Positions 16,255-25,931 of a stretch of 64,000 nucleotides of DNA are shown piece by piece; position 1 is the stretch's first letter, and every line of letters starts with the position of its first letter. Under the pieces are notes generated by a model, which was not told where the DNA came from, did not search any database, and saw only the letters and a list, made by a program, of their open reading frames with translations. Source of the DNA: an uncultured Clostridia bacterium (GTDB taxonomy: Bacteria > Bacillota > Clostridia > Christensenellales > Borkfalkiaceae); contig CANRIK010000018.1 in NCBI GenBank assembly GCA_947630705.1, positions 62,001 through 126,000 on the forward strand, written 5' to 3'. The translations under genes and the position numbers were made by a program.

Positions 16255-16258
16255 AATT

Positions 16259-16287
16259 AAACGGCGGCTTGTCCGCCGTTAATTTTT
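16259..16287 (+). terminator. Intrinsic terminator of ftsA-ftsZ
   Basis: Stem AACGGCGG (16260-16267) with CCGCCGTT (16273-16280), loop CTTGT, then AATTTTT. Confidence 0.88.
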
Positions 16288-16320
16288 ATATAAATAATCG
16301 TTAATTTTTATACGAAGCAA

Positions 16321-16356
16321 AAAGAGAGGCGTGTTATAAAACACGCCTCTCTTTTT
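16321..16356 (-). terminator. Intrinsic terminator of spoVG
   Basis: A 15-bp perfect stem (16321-16335 with 16340-16354) with an ATAA loop. A-rich left and T-rich right flanks make it work in either direction; it lies just after the spoVG stop on the minus strand. Confidence 0.88.
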
Positions 16357-16399
16357 ACAAATTCAGTATTATTTAACTGACTGAAAAATCTAAAATGAC

Positions 16400-16663
16400 T
16401 TATTTTTTAAGTTCATCAAAGTAAGCCGAAAGGATTGCTTGTTTCAAAATTTCTCGGGTCTCGGTGTTCAGGGGATGCGCAATATCCTTATATTCGCCAT
16501 CATTAGTTTTCCTGCTCGGCATCGCAATAAACGCGCCCTCGGCAGACTCTATCACCTTGATGTCATGAACCACGAAGCATTCGTCGATAGTGACAGAAGC
16601 CACAGCTTTAAGTTTATTGTCCTCCTTGTTAACTAATCTGATTCGTACATCTGAGATTTTCAT
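16400..16663 (-). CDS. spoVG: SpoVG family regulator
   Basis: Small nucleic-acid-binding protein of 87 residues with the family start [10 protein letters not shown] and the conserved [10 protein letters not shown]...F-I-A-M-P-S-R-K block, then A-H-P-L-N in the C-terminal part. SpoVG binds DNA and RNA and is found in both sporulating and non-sporulating Firmicutes, where it affects septation and envelope genes. Here it stands alone between ftsZ and murC on the opposite strand, with its own promoter and terminator. Its presence does not by itself show that the organism sporulates. Confidence 0.95.
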   Translation of the reverse strand: MKISDVRIRLVNKEDNKLKAVASVTIDECFVVHDIKVIESAEGAFIAMPSRKTNDGEYKDIAHPLNTETREILKQAILSAYFDELKK

Positions 16664-16677
16664 AATACACCTACCAG

Positions 16678-16706
16678 ATTATACTTTCATTATGTACATT
16701 GTACAA
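16678..16706 (-). promoter_or_regulatory. spoVG promoter with overlapping TGTACA repeat
   Basis: Read on the minus strand: TTGTAC (16706-16701), 17 bases, TATAAT (16683-16678). The -35 overlaps TGTACA-T-TGTACA (16693-16705), a symmetric element that could be an operator. Confidence 0.65.
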
Positions 16707-16810
16707 TAAAACATAATTAATTTCAATACCTTATAATAAAAATTTTTATTGTTTTTATAAAATTCTTGCTGTTTTGTGCTATTTTTAGTCGAAAAATAGT
16801 AAAATTTAAT

Positions 16811-18136
16811 ATGTTAAACAAAATACTTGACGGCTTTTACAGTTTTTATTTTATCGGCATAGGCGGCGTAAGCATGAGTTCGCTTGCCAAGTATCTTTTA
16901 AACAGCGGCAAAACAGTATCGGGAAGCGACGTTTCGGAAAGTGCGGCCGTAGCCGAATTGAGAAGTTCCGGCGTCAAAGTGGAAATTGGAGAATATAAAG
17001 AAAATATTTCGAATTATGACGTAATAGTATATACAGACGCTGTTCACGACAACGATACGCAGTTGCAAAAAGCGCGCAGTTTCGGTAAAAAAATAATGTC
17101 TCGCGGACAATTATTGTATGAAATAAGCAAGAATTTTAAAACTGTCATAGCAATTTCGGGATGTCACGGAAAGACGACGTGTACGTCCATGATCGCACAT
17201 ATTTTCAAAGCCGCCGACAGAGATTTTTGCGCGCATATCGGCGGAAACGATTTGACTTTTTCCAATTTATATTTTGGAGGAGACGACTATTTTATAACAG
17301 AAGCGTGCGAATACAAAAAGAATTTTCTGCTTTTAAAGCCTGACGTGGCGGTCGTGCTGAATTATCGTCCGGACCATCTCGAATGTTACGAAAGCGAGGA
17401 CGAATTGAAGAAATGCTATCTGGATTTCGCTTCATGCGCATCTGTGAAGATAGGGCTTTACAGAGATATTCTGTTCGACGGACTGACCTTCGGTTACGAT
17501 AAAAACGCAGACTATTCGGCACATTTGATCAGTGCTACGGACGGTAAATATTCCTTTACCGTGTTCGAGGGCGAATATGAACTCGGCAGAGTCACGCTGA
17601 ACGTTTACGGTAAGCATAATATTCTTAATGCCCTCGCCGCAGTTGCGGTTGCCAGAAGCATGAGTATTCCATTCAGACATATCGAACGCGGACTGTCGCA
17701 ATTTAAAGGAGTAAAGAGAAGATTCGAGAGGCTGGGAGACATTAACGGCGCAGAAGTTATTGCCGATTATGCGCATCATCCGGATGAAATTCTTGCGTCG
17801 ATACGTACAGCCAAGCGTTTGACCGAAGGACGGCTGTACATTGTTTTTCAGCCGCACACTTACTCGCGCACAAAACTGCTGTTCAAACAGTTTGTAAGAG
17901 TTCTCGCCGCACAGCGAGATTTGCTTATCTATCGCACTTATGCGGCAAGGGAATATTACGATGACGCCGGAAGCGCTTTGACGCTCTCTCAAAAAATAAA
18001 AAAATCCCGATACGGCGAAGACGTTCGGGATATATTAAGTTTTATTTCAGATGCGAGAAAGGGAGATATAATTCTCTTTCTCGGAGCCGGCGATATATAC
18101 GACATCGCCGAAAAATTAGTTAAAAATCAATATTGA
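16811..18136 (+). CDS. murC: UDP-N-acetylmuramate:L-alanine ligase
   Basis: Adds L-alanine to UDP-MurNAc, the first Mur ligase step. From the ATG at 16811 it has 441 residues. The N-terminal F-I-G-I-G-G-V-S-M-S UDP-binding loop, the central P-loop, E-A-C-E-Y-K (substrate), N-Y-R-P-D-H-L-E, and D-Y-A-H-H-P-D-E and Q-P-H-T-Y-S-R-T in the C-terminal domain are all diagnostic of MurC. The P-loop reads G-C-H-G-K-T-T, with Cys in place of the usual Thr. An in-frame ATG 45 bases upstream would add a non-conserved hydrophobic stretch and is rejected. Its last 17 bases overlap the 3' end of the gene on the other strand. Confidence 0.95.
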   Translation: MLNKILDGFYSFYFIGIGGVSMSSLAKYLLNSGKTVSGSDVSESAAVAELRSSGVKVEIGEYKENISNYDVIVYTDAVHDNDTQLQKARSFGKKIMSRGQLLYEISKNFKTVIAISGCHGKTTCTSMIAHIFKAADRDFCAHIGGNDLTFSNLYFGGDDYFITEACEYKKNFLLLKPDVAVVLNYRPDHLECYESEDELKKCYLDFASCASVKIGLYRDILFDGLTFGYDKNADYSAHLISATDGKYSFTVFEGEYELGRVTLNVYGKHNILNALAAVAVARSMSIPFRHIERGLSQFKGVKRRFERLGDINGAEVIADYAHHPDEILASIRTAKRLTEGRLYIVFQPHTYSRTKLLFKQFVRVLAAQRDLLIYRTYAAREYYDDAGSALTLSQKIKKSRYGEDVRDILSFISDARKGDIILFLGAGDIYDIAEKLVKNQY

Positions 18137-19289
18137 CTCCTTTGATTTGCGCGGCTGCGGCAAGGTCTATGAACTGTTTTGCCCGTCTCGGCGAACGTCC
18201 GCCTTTGGAAATGGCCCAACGCTCCGCAAGAAAACAGAGCTCCTCGTCGCCGAGCGTTATTTTTTTATCGGAGGCAAGCTGTCTTACAATGGAGAGATAT
18301 TCGTTTTTACCTACCGATGAAAACATTACGGTAAGGCCGAATCTGTCGGACAGGGACAACTGTTCCTGCAATAAATCATTGGCATGCACGTCGTTTTCCC
18401 TGTCGATAAACTTTTCTTTTACTATGTGCCTTCTGTTGGAGGTGGCGACTATCATGCTGTTTTTATAGACGGCGGAACTGCCTTCGATACTTGTTTTCAA
18501 AGAGGAGAGCCTTTCGTCGCAGTCGTCGATAGTAAGGTCGTCTATGAAAATCAAAAATTTCATCGGGAACAGAGCCGCAAGTCTGCGTATTTCTGGGATT
18601 TGCGACAAATTTTTTCTGCCGACTTCTATAAGTCTTAATTTTCTGTCCGAATATTTTTTCAACATGGCGCGAACTGTGGAAGATTTACCGGTGCCCATGT
18701 CGCCGTATAACAACATATCGGAGTATGGCAGACCGTCGATAAAGCTCTCTATATTGTCCGAAATCAGCTGTTTTTCCGATGTGTAGTCTTTCAGATTATA
18801 GATTGAAATATCGTCGCCGTTTCCGGAGGGTATAAGGTCTCCGTTTTCATAGACAAAGGCGTTGTATTTCAAAAATCTTCCGTATCCGACATTGACATAT
18901 AGATTGCTCCATTTATTTAATGCCTCTTCGGGCGATTTGCAGAATAAGAAATTTTTTACGTTGCACTTAAAATATTCGCACGAATCGAAAGTTTTTAAAG
19001 AATCGCTGATTATAGATAAGTCGCGCAGATATGCGTTTTTAATATAACGTGACGGAGCTATTCCCGATGCAAAACTTTTAGAGAGAATATTTTCGTCATA
19101 TAAAATCATATTTTCGGTATAAGCGGCGAAATCGGGATCGGCGCCGTCGGAACCGCATTTTTCGTAAAAAGCATGTATAAACGCGGCAAATTTTTCTTCG
19201 GCACCGTCGTCGCACGCCGCAAATAGCGAAAAAATTTCGTCGTTTAAAATGTTTCTCAATACCGTAAGATTCGTCAAAATATTTTGCAT
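18120..19289 (-). CDS. DUF815 family AAA-type ATPase
   Basis: A 389-residue ATPase of the DUF815 family, which is widespread in Bacillota but has no settled role. The first 180 residues are a variable, mostly helical region. The P-loop is G-D-M-G-T-G-K-S (about 196-203), followed by L-R-L-I-E-V and Walker B as F-L-I-F-I-D-D-L. Then come a sensor-like V-A-T-S-N-R-R-H, the family block L-S-L-S-D-R-F-G-L-T and a C-terminal lid with S-P-R-R-A-K-Q-F-I-D. It has its own promoter and is transcribed alone, convergent with murC (17-bp overlap of the two 3' ends). Family membership is clear; substrate is unknown. Confidence 0.9.
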   Translation of the reverse strand: MQNILTNLTVLRNILNDEIFSLFAACDDGAEEKFAAFIHAFYEKCGSDGADPDFAAYTENMILYDENILSKSFASGIAPSRYIKNAYLRDLSIISDSLKTFDSCEYFKCNVKNFLFCKSPEEALNKWSNLYVNVGYGRFLKYNAFVYENGDLIPSGNGDDISIYNLKDYTSEKQLISDNIESFIDGLPYSDMLLYGDMGTGKSSTVRAMLKKYSDRKLRLIEVGRKNLSQIPEIRRLAALFPMKFLIFIDDLTIDDCDERLSSLKTSIEGSSAVYKNSMIVATSNRRHIVKEKFIDRENDVHANDLLQEQLSLSDRFGLTVMFSSVGKNEYLSIVRQLASDKKITLGDEELCFLAERWAISKGGRSPRRAKQFIDLAAAAQIKGVNIDF

Positions 19290-19315
19290 GTAGCACCTGT
19301 GAATATTTTTTGAAT

Positions 19316-19344
19316 ATTATAATCTTTTTTGGTTGTTTATGCAA
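19316..19344 (-). promoter_or_regulatory. Promoter of the DUF815 ATPase gene
   Basis: On the minus strand: TTGCAT (19344-19339), 17 bases, TATAAT (19321-19316), about 27 bases before the start codon. Confidence 0.7.
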
Positions 19345-19375
19345 ATTTTTTACATAATTTTTTAAAAAAATTTGA

Positions 19376-20473
<1,098 letters not shown>

Positions 20474-20496
20474 TTGATTCAGAATAAATTTTATAT

Positions 20497-20528
20497 CGGG
20501 CGCACCGTTAAGGTGCGCCCGTCTTTTA
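20497..20528 (+). terminator. Intrinsic terminator of ilvC
   Basis: Ten-bp GC-rich stem (20497-20506 with 20512-20521), loop GTTAA, followed by TCTTTT. Confidence 0.9.
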
Positions 20529-20531
20529 TGG

Positions 20532-20559
20532 TTTTATATATAAATATTTATATATAAAA
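20532..20559. repeat. 28-bp perfect AT-only palindrome upstream of ftsK
   Basis: Positions 20532-20559 form an uninterrupted inverted repeat made entirely of A and T, centred between 20545 and 20546. It lies between the ilvC terminator and the ftsK promoter. It could be an operator or a cruciform-prone site; no function is shown. Confidence 0.6.
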
Positions 20560-20583
20560 ATTTCTTTAATACGCTCCATTTTG

Positions 20584-20612
20584 TTGAGATTTTTTTTAAT
20601 AAATGATATAAT
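20584..20612 (+). promoter_or_regulatory. Sigma-A promoter of the ftsK-recA operon
   Basis: TTGAGA at 20584-20589, 17 bases, TATAAT at 20607-20612, about 48 bases before the GTG start of ftsK. Confidence 0.75.
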
Positions 20613-20660
20613 TTAAATTGAATTGTTATATTATTTACTTTAATTTGTCGGAGTTAAAAA

Positions 20661-23600
20661 GTGTCGGATAAAAATAACAGCAAAACTAATAAAAAATCAT
20701 ATATTTTCACACGGGAAACGCTCGGAATGGCTTTGTTGCTGTTCTGCGCTCTGACGTTATTCATTCTTTTTACGAGAGATTGGGCGCTGAATACGGTCGG
20801 GGTCGAAATTTGCAGATTTATGTACGGATCTTTCGGTTACGGGTCTTATATCGTTCTCGGTCTTTTGGCGTATCTCGGCGTATGGCTTGTGTTTGAAAAA
20901 TCCGTTAAAATCAAGCCTTCCGTTTTATTGTCCTCGTGTGCATGCCTTTTGGTTTTCTTTTTGCTGTTCCATTCCGTGACCACAAGAGATTATGCGATGA
21001 ACGGTTACGGCGCATATCTTTCCGATTGCTATAACAATGCGGCTTCCGGTTGGGCGTTTTATACATTCGGCGGAGCAGTTTCCGGCTTGATCGTATATCC
21101 TGTCGCGAAGTTGACAACCTTTGTCGGCGCATATGTCATTTTTTCGATATTGTTCTTGCTGTTGGCGTTTTTAGTAGTATATACGGCGACGGACGGAAAG
21201 ATTATTCCCGTTATCGTGGGGCTGTTCTCACGTAAGAGCGTAGCCAATTCCGAAGTTTCGGTCTCCGGCGCTACGTTTGAAACGGAGAGACCAGAGTCCG
21301 CGGTCGGAAACGTTTCCGAAATTTCCGCGGTGGGAGAGGATAATTCCGCAGTTCCCGTATATGACGCGCCAATGAATGTCGCCTCGCCCGAACAAAAGCA
21401 TGTAGAACCTCAACAAGAGGCACCGTACGCGGATAATAACGTCGATCAGTCAAGCGACGATTCCGACGACAGATATTCCCGTCGTAATCTCGGCAGGAAG
21501 ATATTGTTTGAAAACGGCGAATTTGCGGCGGAGAGTTACCGGCGCAATCTGATTTTCAACGAAGATTCGTATTTTAATCATCCCGTTGCCAATAAGGACG
21601 ATTATTTGAAAAGTTTCGAATTTCATCCCCAACGCAATGAGACCTCGGAAAGCAATAAAAGCTATACGGAAAGTTACAGAGATGAAGTCATTGAAAAACC
21701 TGTTCCGGAAGCGCCCTCGAATTATATTTACGGTGAGGCGCCCGTCAAGGACTTCGGCAATGAAATAAATGAAGCAAAAAAGCCCGACGGGTCCGACTCG
21801 GTGGTAGACGTCCGTGATTCCCGTTTCGGTGGGGATTATGCAGAACGTTCAATAGAGAACGAAGTTAAGGCAGAGCGAGAAATCGTTCCGCCAACGGCGT
21901 ATTCGGAAAATACGGAAATCCGTCAGCCGGAAATCGAACAGCCTGTCGAACGTGCTCGTTTTACACCCACGCCGGAAGAACATACCGATTCGGTCAGGTT
22001 TACTCCCGAACAGTCCGAACGTCAAATAGACGATTCCGCCCGTCGCGAGCCCGTTGAGAACGAACCGCCCAGACAGGAGTCAGAGAGAAGTATTATCTCT
22101 TCGCTTTTCGGCGGCGAGTCCGTCAGAGGCGAGCGCGGTCGGGTTGAAGAAACGGGCAGAGCGGAAGAACACGGGCAGCAGGAGGAAGAGCGCAGTAAGC
22201 AAAATTTGTTCGATAACGACGAAATGGATCTCGGCGAAGATGTTTTCGGCGTTTCTTCTCGCGGAGGCGTATCCGACGGCGGAAGGAATATTACGGACGA
22301 CAGAACATCGGAAGAACCCGAAAAACGCGGCGATCGCGGATTTTCGGTTGATAGGAATGAACGTCCCGTCTCCCGTGAAAGAGGGGTGGGGTTTGCTTTC
22401 TCTGCCCCCGACAGAAAAGATAATGCGGAACTGCCGAAGGAAGAACCCAAGCCCGTGGAAAAACCCAAGCATGTATGGAAGAAGTATGTTCGGCCTACGC
22501 TGGATCTTCTTGATGATTATCCGGAAAACAATAACGTCAATGCCGGCGAGATAGAGGATAATAAGCGTATCATAGTCGAGATACTTGAAAACTTCAAAAT
22601 CGAGAGCGAGGTTACAAACGTTACGGTAAGTCCGGCCATAACACGTTACGACGTCATGATAGCCGATAAAACAAAGACAAAGACGGCTTTAAGCTATCGT
22701 GACGATATTGCCCTTGCTTTAATGAAAAAGAATGTAAACACATATCTTAACTATCTTAAAGGTGCCATTTCGATAGAAGTGCCGAACAGCAAGCGCTCGA
22801 TTGTCGGATTGAAATCCATGCTCGTGAGTCCGCAGTTTATAAACTGTAAGCCCAATTCGCTCACTTTCGGACTTGGAAAAAACATAGACGGCGAAGTTGT
22901 TTGTCCGGATATAACCAAAATGCCGCACCTACTTGTGGCCGGTACTACGGGCAGCGGTAAAAGTATTTGTTTGAGTACGCTTTTAATAAGTCTCCTCTAT
23001 AAATACGGTCCAGAAGAACTCAGACTTATTCTCGTGGACCCCAAGCAGGCGGAATTTATTCCTTACAATAAATTGCCTCATTTAATGATAAACGAAATTC
23101 TTTACGACGTTGATAAAGTAATAAAGGCTCTCAACTGGGCAATAAAAGAAATGGAGCGCAGATACACTCTGTTCAAGGAAATGACCGAAAACGGCGTAGC
23201 GACTAAAACTCTTGACGAGTACAACTCGCACCTTCCCGAAGGAGAGGAGAGGTTGCCCAAAATCGTCATTATTCTCGATGAGTTTGCCGACTTGATGATG
23301 CAGGCCAAAAAGGATATCGAGAGCCGCATAATCAGATTGGCTCAAAAATCCCGTGCCTGCGGTATTCACCTGATTCTTGCGACACAGAGACCTTCCGTAG
23401 ACTGCATAACGGGTTTGATTAAATCGAACTTGCCTTCGAGAATAGGATTTAAGGTAAACTCGTTTGCCGATTCAAGCACAATATTCGATGTCGGCGGCGC
23501 GGAGAAATTGCTTGGCATGGGCGATCTTTATTATCGTTCGGTCGATAATCCAGAGCTCATGCGCGTGCAGGGCTGTTTTGTAGACACGCACGAAGTTCAG

Positions 23601-23963
23601 AAGGTAACCGATTTTGTAAGAGCTAATAACGAAACTTATTTTGATCAGGACGTTTCCGAATTTATAAACAAAGTGGAGGAGCCCGAAGTTTCCGCTTCTA
23701 TGAGCGACGAGGGCGGCGACGAAGGCGGTGACGCAAAAATCGACGATACGTTCATAAAGGCTTTGAAGTTCTGCGTAACTTCGAATCAGGCTTCTGTATC
23801 CATGATACAGCGCAGGTTCCCCGTGGGTTATATTAAGGCATGCAAAATCATCGACTGGATGGAGAATATGAATTATATAACTCAATCCGAAGGCTCGAAG
23901 CCGAGAAAAGTTCTTATGTCGAAGGAGGAATTTTTGAATACCTACGGAGACATAGATGATTGA
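20661..23963 (+). CDS. ftsK: DNA translocase FtsK/SpoIIIE
   Basis: Membrane-anchored motor that pumps chromosomal DNA through the closing septum. It has 1100 residues. Four or more membrane segments lie in about 15-185. A very long, acidic, Pro/Glu/Arg-rich linker covers about 190-615. The alpha/beta motor follows, with Walker A G-T-T-G-S-G-K-S (about 760) and Walker B I-I-L-D-E-F-A-D-L (about 872). A C-terminal gamma winged helix (about 1030-1095, with R-R-F-P-V-G-Y-I-K-A) reads polarity sequences. The start is a GTG preceded by CGGAG. It heads an operon with rimO, pgsA, cinA and recA, and its end overlaps rimO by 8 bases. Sequence alone does not separate the division form from the sporulation form. 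Confidence 0.96.
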   Translation: MSDKNNSKTNKKSYIFTRETLGMALLLFCALTLFILFTRDWALNTVGVEICRFMYGSFGYGSYIVLGLLAYLGVWLVFEKSVKIKPSVLLSSCACLLVFFLLFHSVTTRDYAMNGYGAYLSDCYNNAASGWAFYTFGGAVSGLIVYPVAKLTTFVGAYVIFSILFLLLAFLVVYTATDGKIIPVIVGLFSRKSVANSEVSVSGATFETERPESAVGNVSEISAVGEDNSAVPVYDAPMNVASPEQKHVEPQQEAPYADNNVDQSSDDSDDRYSRRNLGRKILFENGEFAAESYRRNLIFNEDSYFNHPVANKDDYLKSFEFHPQRNETSESNKSYTESYRDEVIEKPVPEAPSNYIYGEAPVKDFGNEINEAKKPDGSDSVVDVRDSRFGGDYAERSIENEVKAEREIVPPTAYSENTEIRQPEIEQPVERARFTPTPEEHTDSVRFTPEQSERQIDDSARREPVENEPPRQESERSIISSLFGGESVRGERGRVEETGRAEEHGQQEEERSKQNLFDNDEMDLGEDVFGVSSRGGVSDGGRNITDDRTSEEPEKRGDRGFSVDRNERPVSRERGVGFAFSAPDRKDNAELPKEEPKPVEKPKHVWKKYVRPTLDLLDDYPENNNVNAGEIEDNKRIIVEILENFKIESEVTNVTVSPAITRYDVMIADKTKTKTALSYRDDIALALMKKNVNTYLNYLKGAISIEVPNSKRSIVGLKSMLVSPQFINCKPNSLTFGLGKNIDGEVVCPDITKMPHLLVAGTTGSGKSICLSTLLISLLYKYGPEELRLILVDPKQAEFIPYNKLPHLMINEILYDVDKVIKALNWAIKEMERRYTLFKEMTENGVATKTLDEYNSHLPEGEERLPKIVIILDEFADLMMQAKKDIESRIIRLAQKSRACGIHLILATQRPSVDCITGLIKSNLPSRIGFKVNSFADSSTIFDVGGAEKLLGMGDLYYRSVDNPELMRVQGCFVDTHEVQKVTDFVRANNETYFDQDVSEFINKVEEPEVSASMSDEGGDEGGDAKIDDTFIKALKFCVTSNQASVSMIQRRFPVGYIKACKIIDWMENMNYITQSEGSKPRKVLMSKEEFLNTYGDIDD

Positions 23964-25287
23964 TTTTACTGAAAAAAAATTCGGCGTAATATCTTTGGGG
24001 TGCGATAAAAACAGAGTCGATACCGAAAAACTTCTTGCAATTATACGCGACAAAGGTTGTACGATAACAGACGATATTTCCGCCGCGCAAATACTCGTAG
24101 TGAATACATGCGCGTTTTTGAACGAATCGCGAAAGGAGGCGGTGGAAACTGTTCTTGAATGTTCGGTTTACAAGAGCCAAAACCTTGAAAAATTGGTGGT
24201 TTGCGGCTGTTTGCCTCAAAAATTTATTTCGCAGACCTTTAACGGCCTTGTCGAAGCGGACGTATTTCTCGGCACGGACGACTATGCAAACTTTTTTCCG
24301 GCGCTTGAAAAGGCATATATGGGAGAGCGAGTTAATTTCGTCGGCTCCGGAGGTGTGGTGAGCACAAAAAGAGTGCTTTCGACTCCGGCCCACTATGCAT
24401 ATTTGAAAATTGCCGACGGATGCGATAATCATTGTACTTACTGTCTCATACCGAAGATACGCGGCAGGTACAGAAGCGTTCCTATCGAAGAATTGCTTGA
24501 AGAGGCGTCAGGCCTCGGCGACGTTGCGGAATTGATTTTGGTCGCGCAGGACGTCACACGCTACGGTATAGATATTTACGGTCAAAAAAAATTAAGAGAA
24601 ATTTTACAAAAGCTGACAGCTCTTGTCAACATTAATAGTGTAAGATTATTGTACTGTTATCCGGACATGCTCGACGACGACTTGATTGAAGAAATTCGCG
24701 ACAATCCGAAAATAGTAAAGTATCTCGATATTCCCCTTCAACACAGCGAAAATCGCATTTTAAAATTGATGAACAGATCGGGGAGCAGGGAAGATTATCT
24801 GTCTCTTATAGAAAAATTACGGAAAAATATTCAGGGAATCGCGATTCGTTCGACATTTATTTCGGGATTTCCAACCGAAACCGAAGAGGAATTCGAAAAT
24901 TTAAAGACCTTTTTAAGAGAGGCAAGGCTCGATAACTGCGGCTTTTTCGCGTATTCGAGAGAACCGGAAACCGCGGCGTATAAATTAAAAGGGCAGTTGA
25001 ATTATTCGGTCAGGAAGTCGAGAGTTAAACAGCTTTATGCGGTTCAGAAAGAGATCAGTTTATCCAAATTGCAGAGTTGTATAGGAAAAAAGTTTAAAGT
25101 TTTGTGCGACGGGATAGACTATGAAAGAGAATGTTTTGTCGGCAGAACGTATTTTCAGGCGCCCGATATAGACGGCAAAGTCTATTTCAATGCAAGATTT
25201 GCATCGCAGGGCGAGTATACAGAAGTTTTGATTGAAAATACCGATGGATACGATTTATTCGGGAGGACAGAGGATTTTAACGCATGA
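23956..25287 (+). CDS. rimO: Ribosomal protein S12 methylthiotransferase
   Basis: Radical-SAM methylthiotransferase that modifies an aspartate of ribosomal protein S12. The 443 residues comprise an N-terminal UPF0004 domain with S-L-G-C-D-K-N-R-V-D and V-N-T-C-A-F binding one Fe-S cluster, and a radical-SAM core with Cys156-x3-Cys160-x2-Cys163. The core is followed by I-P-L-Q-H and F-I-S-G-F-P-T-E-T. A C-terminal TRAM domain ends in G-Y-D-L-F-G, the RimO rather than MiaB ending. The true MiaB is encoded separately at 49702. It overlaps ftsK by 8 bases and pgsA by 4. Confidence 0.95.
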   Translation: MIDFTEKKFGVISLGCDKNRVDTEKLLAIIRDKGCTITDDISAAQILVVNTCAFLNESRKEAVETVLECSVYKSQNLEKLVVCGCLPQKFISQTFNGLVEADVFLGTDDYANFFPALEKAYMGERVNFVGSGGVVSTKRVLSTPAHYAYLKIADGCDNHCTYCLIPKIRGRYRSVPIEELLEEASGLGDVAELILVAQDVTRYGIDIYGQKKLREILQKLTALVNINSVRLLYCYPDMLDDDLIEEIRDNPKIVKYLDIPLQHSENRILKLMNRSGSREDYLSLIEKLRKNIQGIAIRSTFISGFPTETEEEFENLKTFLREARLDNCGFFAYSREPETAAYKLKGQLNYSVRKSRVKQLYAVQKEISLSKLQSCIGKKFKVLCDGIDYERECFVGRTYFQAPDIDGKVYFNARFASQGEYTEVLIENTDGYDLFGRTEDFNA

Positions 25288-25931
25288 ATAACGAAACCGA
25301 GAGCGGATTTTATAAATTTGCCAAGGGCAAAGGTGTGATGAATCTACCTAATAAGCTGACGATAAGCAGAATGGTGATGATTCCGATTTTTATAGTATTT
25401 TTCTATGTCCAATTTGTCGGTCACTATTTTGTGGCTCTCGCCGTATTTGCGATTGCCAGCCTTACGGACTTGCTCGACGGTAAAATTGCCAGAAAATATA
25501 ATTTAATAACCAATTTGGGAAAATTCCTCGACCCGATTGCCGATAAAGTGTTGGTTTTGTCTGCACTTGTGGTGTTGCTAACCGTTCCGTGGATTTTTAC
25601 TGCATGGCTCGGCGAATGGGCGATTATAGCGGCCGGTTGCGGAGTTGCCGTTATACTTGCACGCGAAATTATTGTCAGCGGTTTCCGCATGGTTGCGGCA
25701 AGTTCGGGGGCGGTCATAGCCGCGGATATTTTCGGAAAATTCAAAACCACCGCCCAAGATATTTCAATAGTTGTTTTGCTTATAGGCGCCGGAGTGTGTG
25801 AACTTACTGATAATATAGCCGGCAAAATTATACTGTATATAGGTCTTGCCTTTTTTGCGATAGCGGTAGTCCTTACGATAATTTCCGGAATCAATTATTT
25901 AGTCAAAAATAAAGAAGTTTTAAAATCATGA
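25284..25931 (+). CDS. pgsA: CDP-diacylglycerol-glycerol-3-phosphate phosphatidyltransferase
   Basis: Membrane enzyme that makes phosphatidylglycerophosphate, the precursor of phosphatidylglycerol. It has 215 residues and about six hydrophobic helices. The CDP-alcohol phosphotransferase signature D-x2-D-G-x2-A-R-x8-G-x3-D-x3-D is complete, beginning at D-L-L-D-G-K-I-A-R. The ATG at 25284 overlaps the rimO stop in an ATGA arrangement; another ATG at 25338 would give the more usual N-terminus (M-N-L-P-N-K-L-T). The pgsA-cinA-recA order is a standard Firmicutes neighbourhood, which supports PgsA over other members of the family. Confidence 0.93.
   Translation: MNNETESGFYKFAKGKGVMNLPNKLTISRMVMIPIFIVFFYVQFVGHYFVALAVFAIASLTDLLDGKIARKYNLITNLGKFLDPIADKVLVLSALVVLLTVPWIFTAWLGEWAIIAAGCGVAVILAREIIVSGFRMVAASSGAVIAADIFGKFKTTAQDISIVVLLIGAGVCELTDNIAGKIILYIGLAFFAIAVVLTIISGINYLVKNKEVLKS

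Noticed and set aside
16766-16811. Upstream in-frame start for murC
   Set aside because: It adds 15 non-conserved residues without a ribosome site; the ATG at 16811 gives the normal MurC N-terminus.
23956-25287. RimO gene as a second MiaB
   Set aside because: The G-Y-D-L-F-G ending, I-P-L-Q-H motif and S-L-G-C-D-K-N start match RimO; the MiaB signatures are in the protein encoded at 49702.
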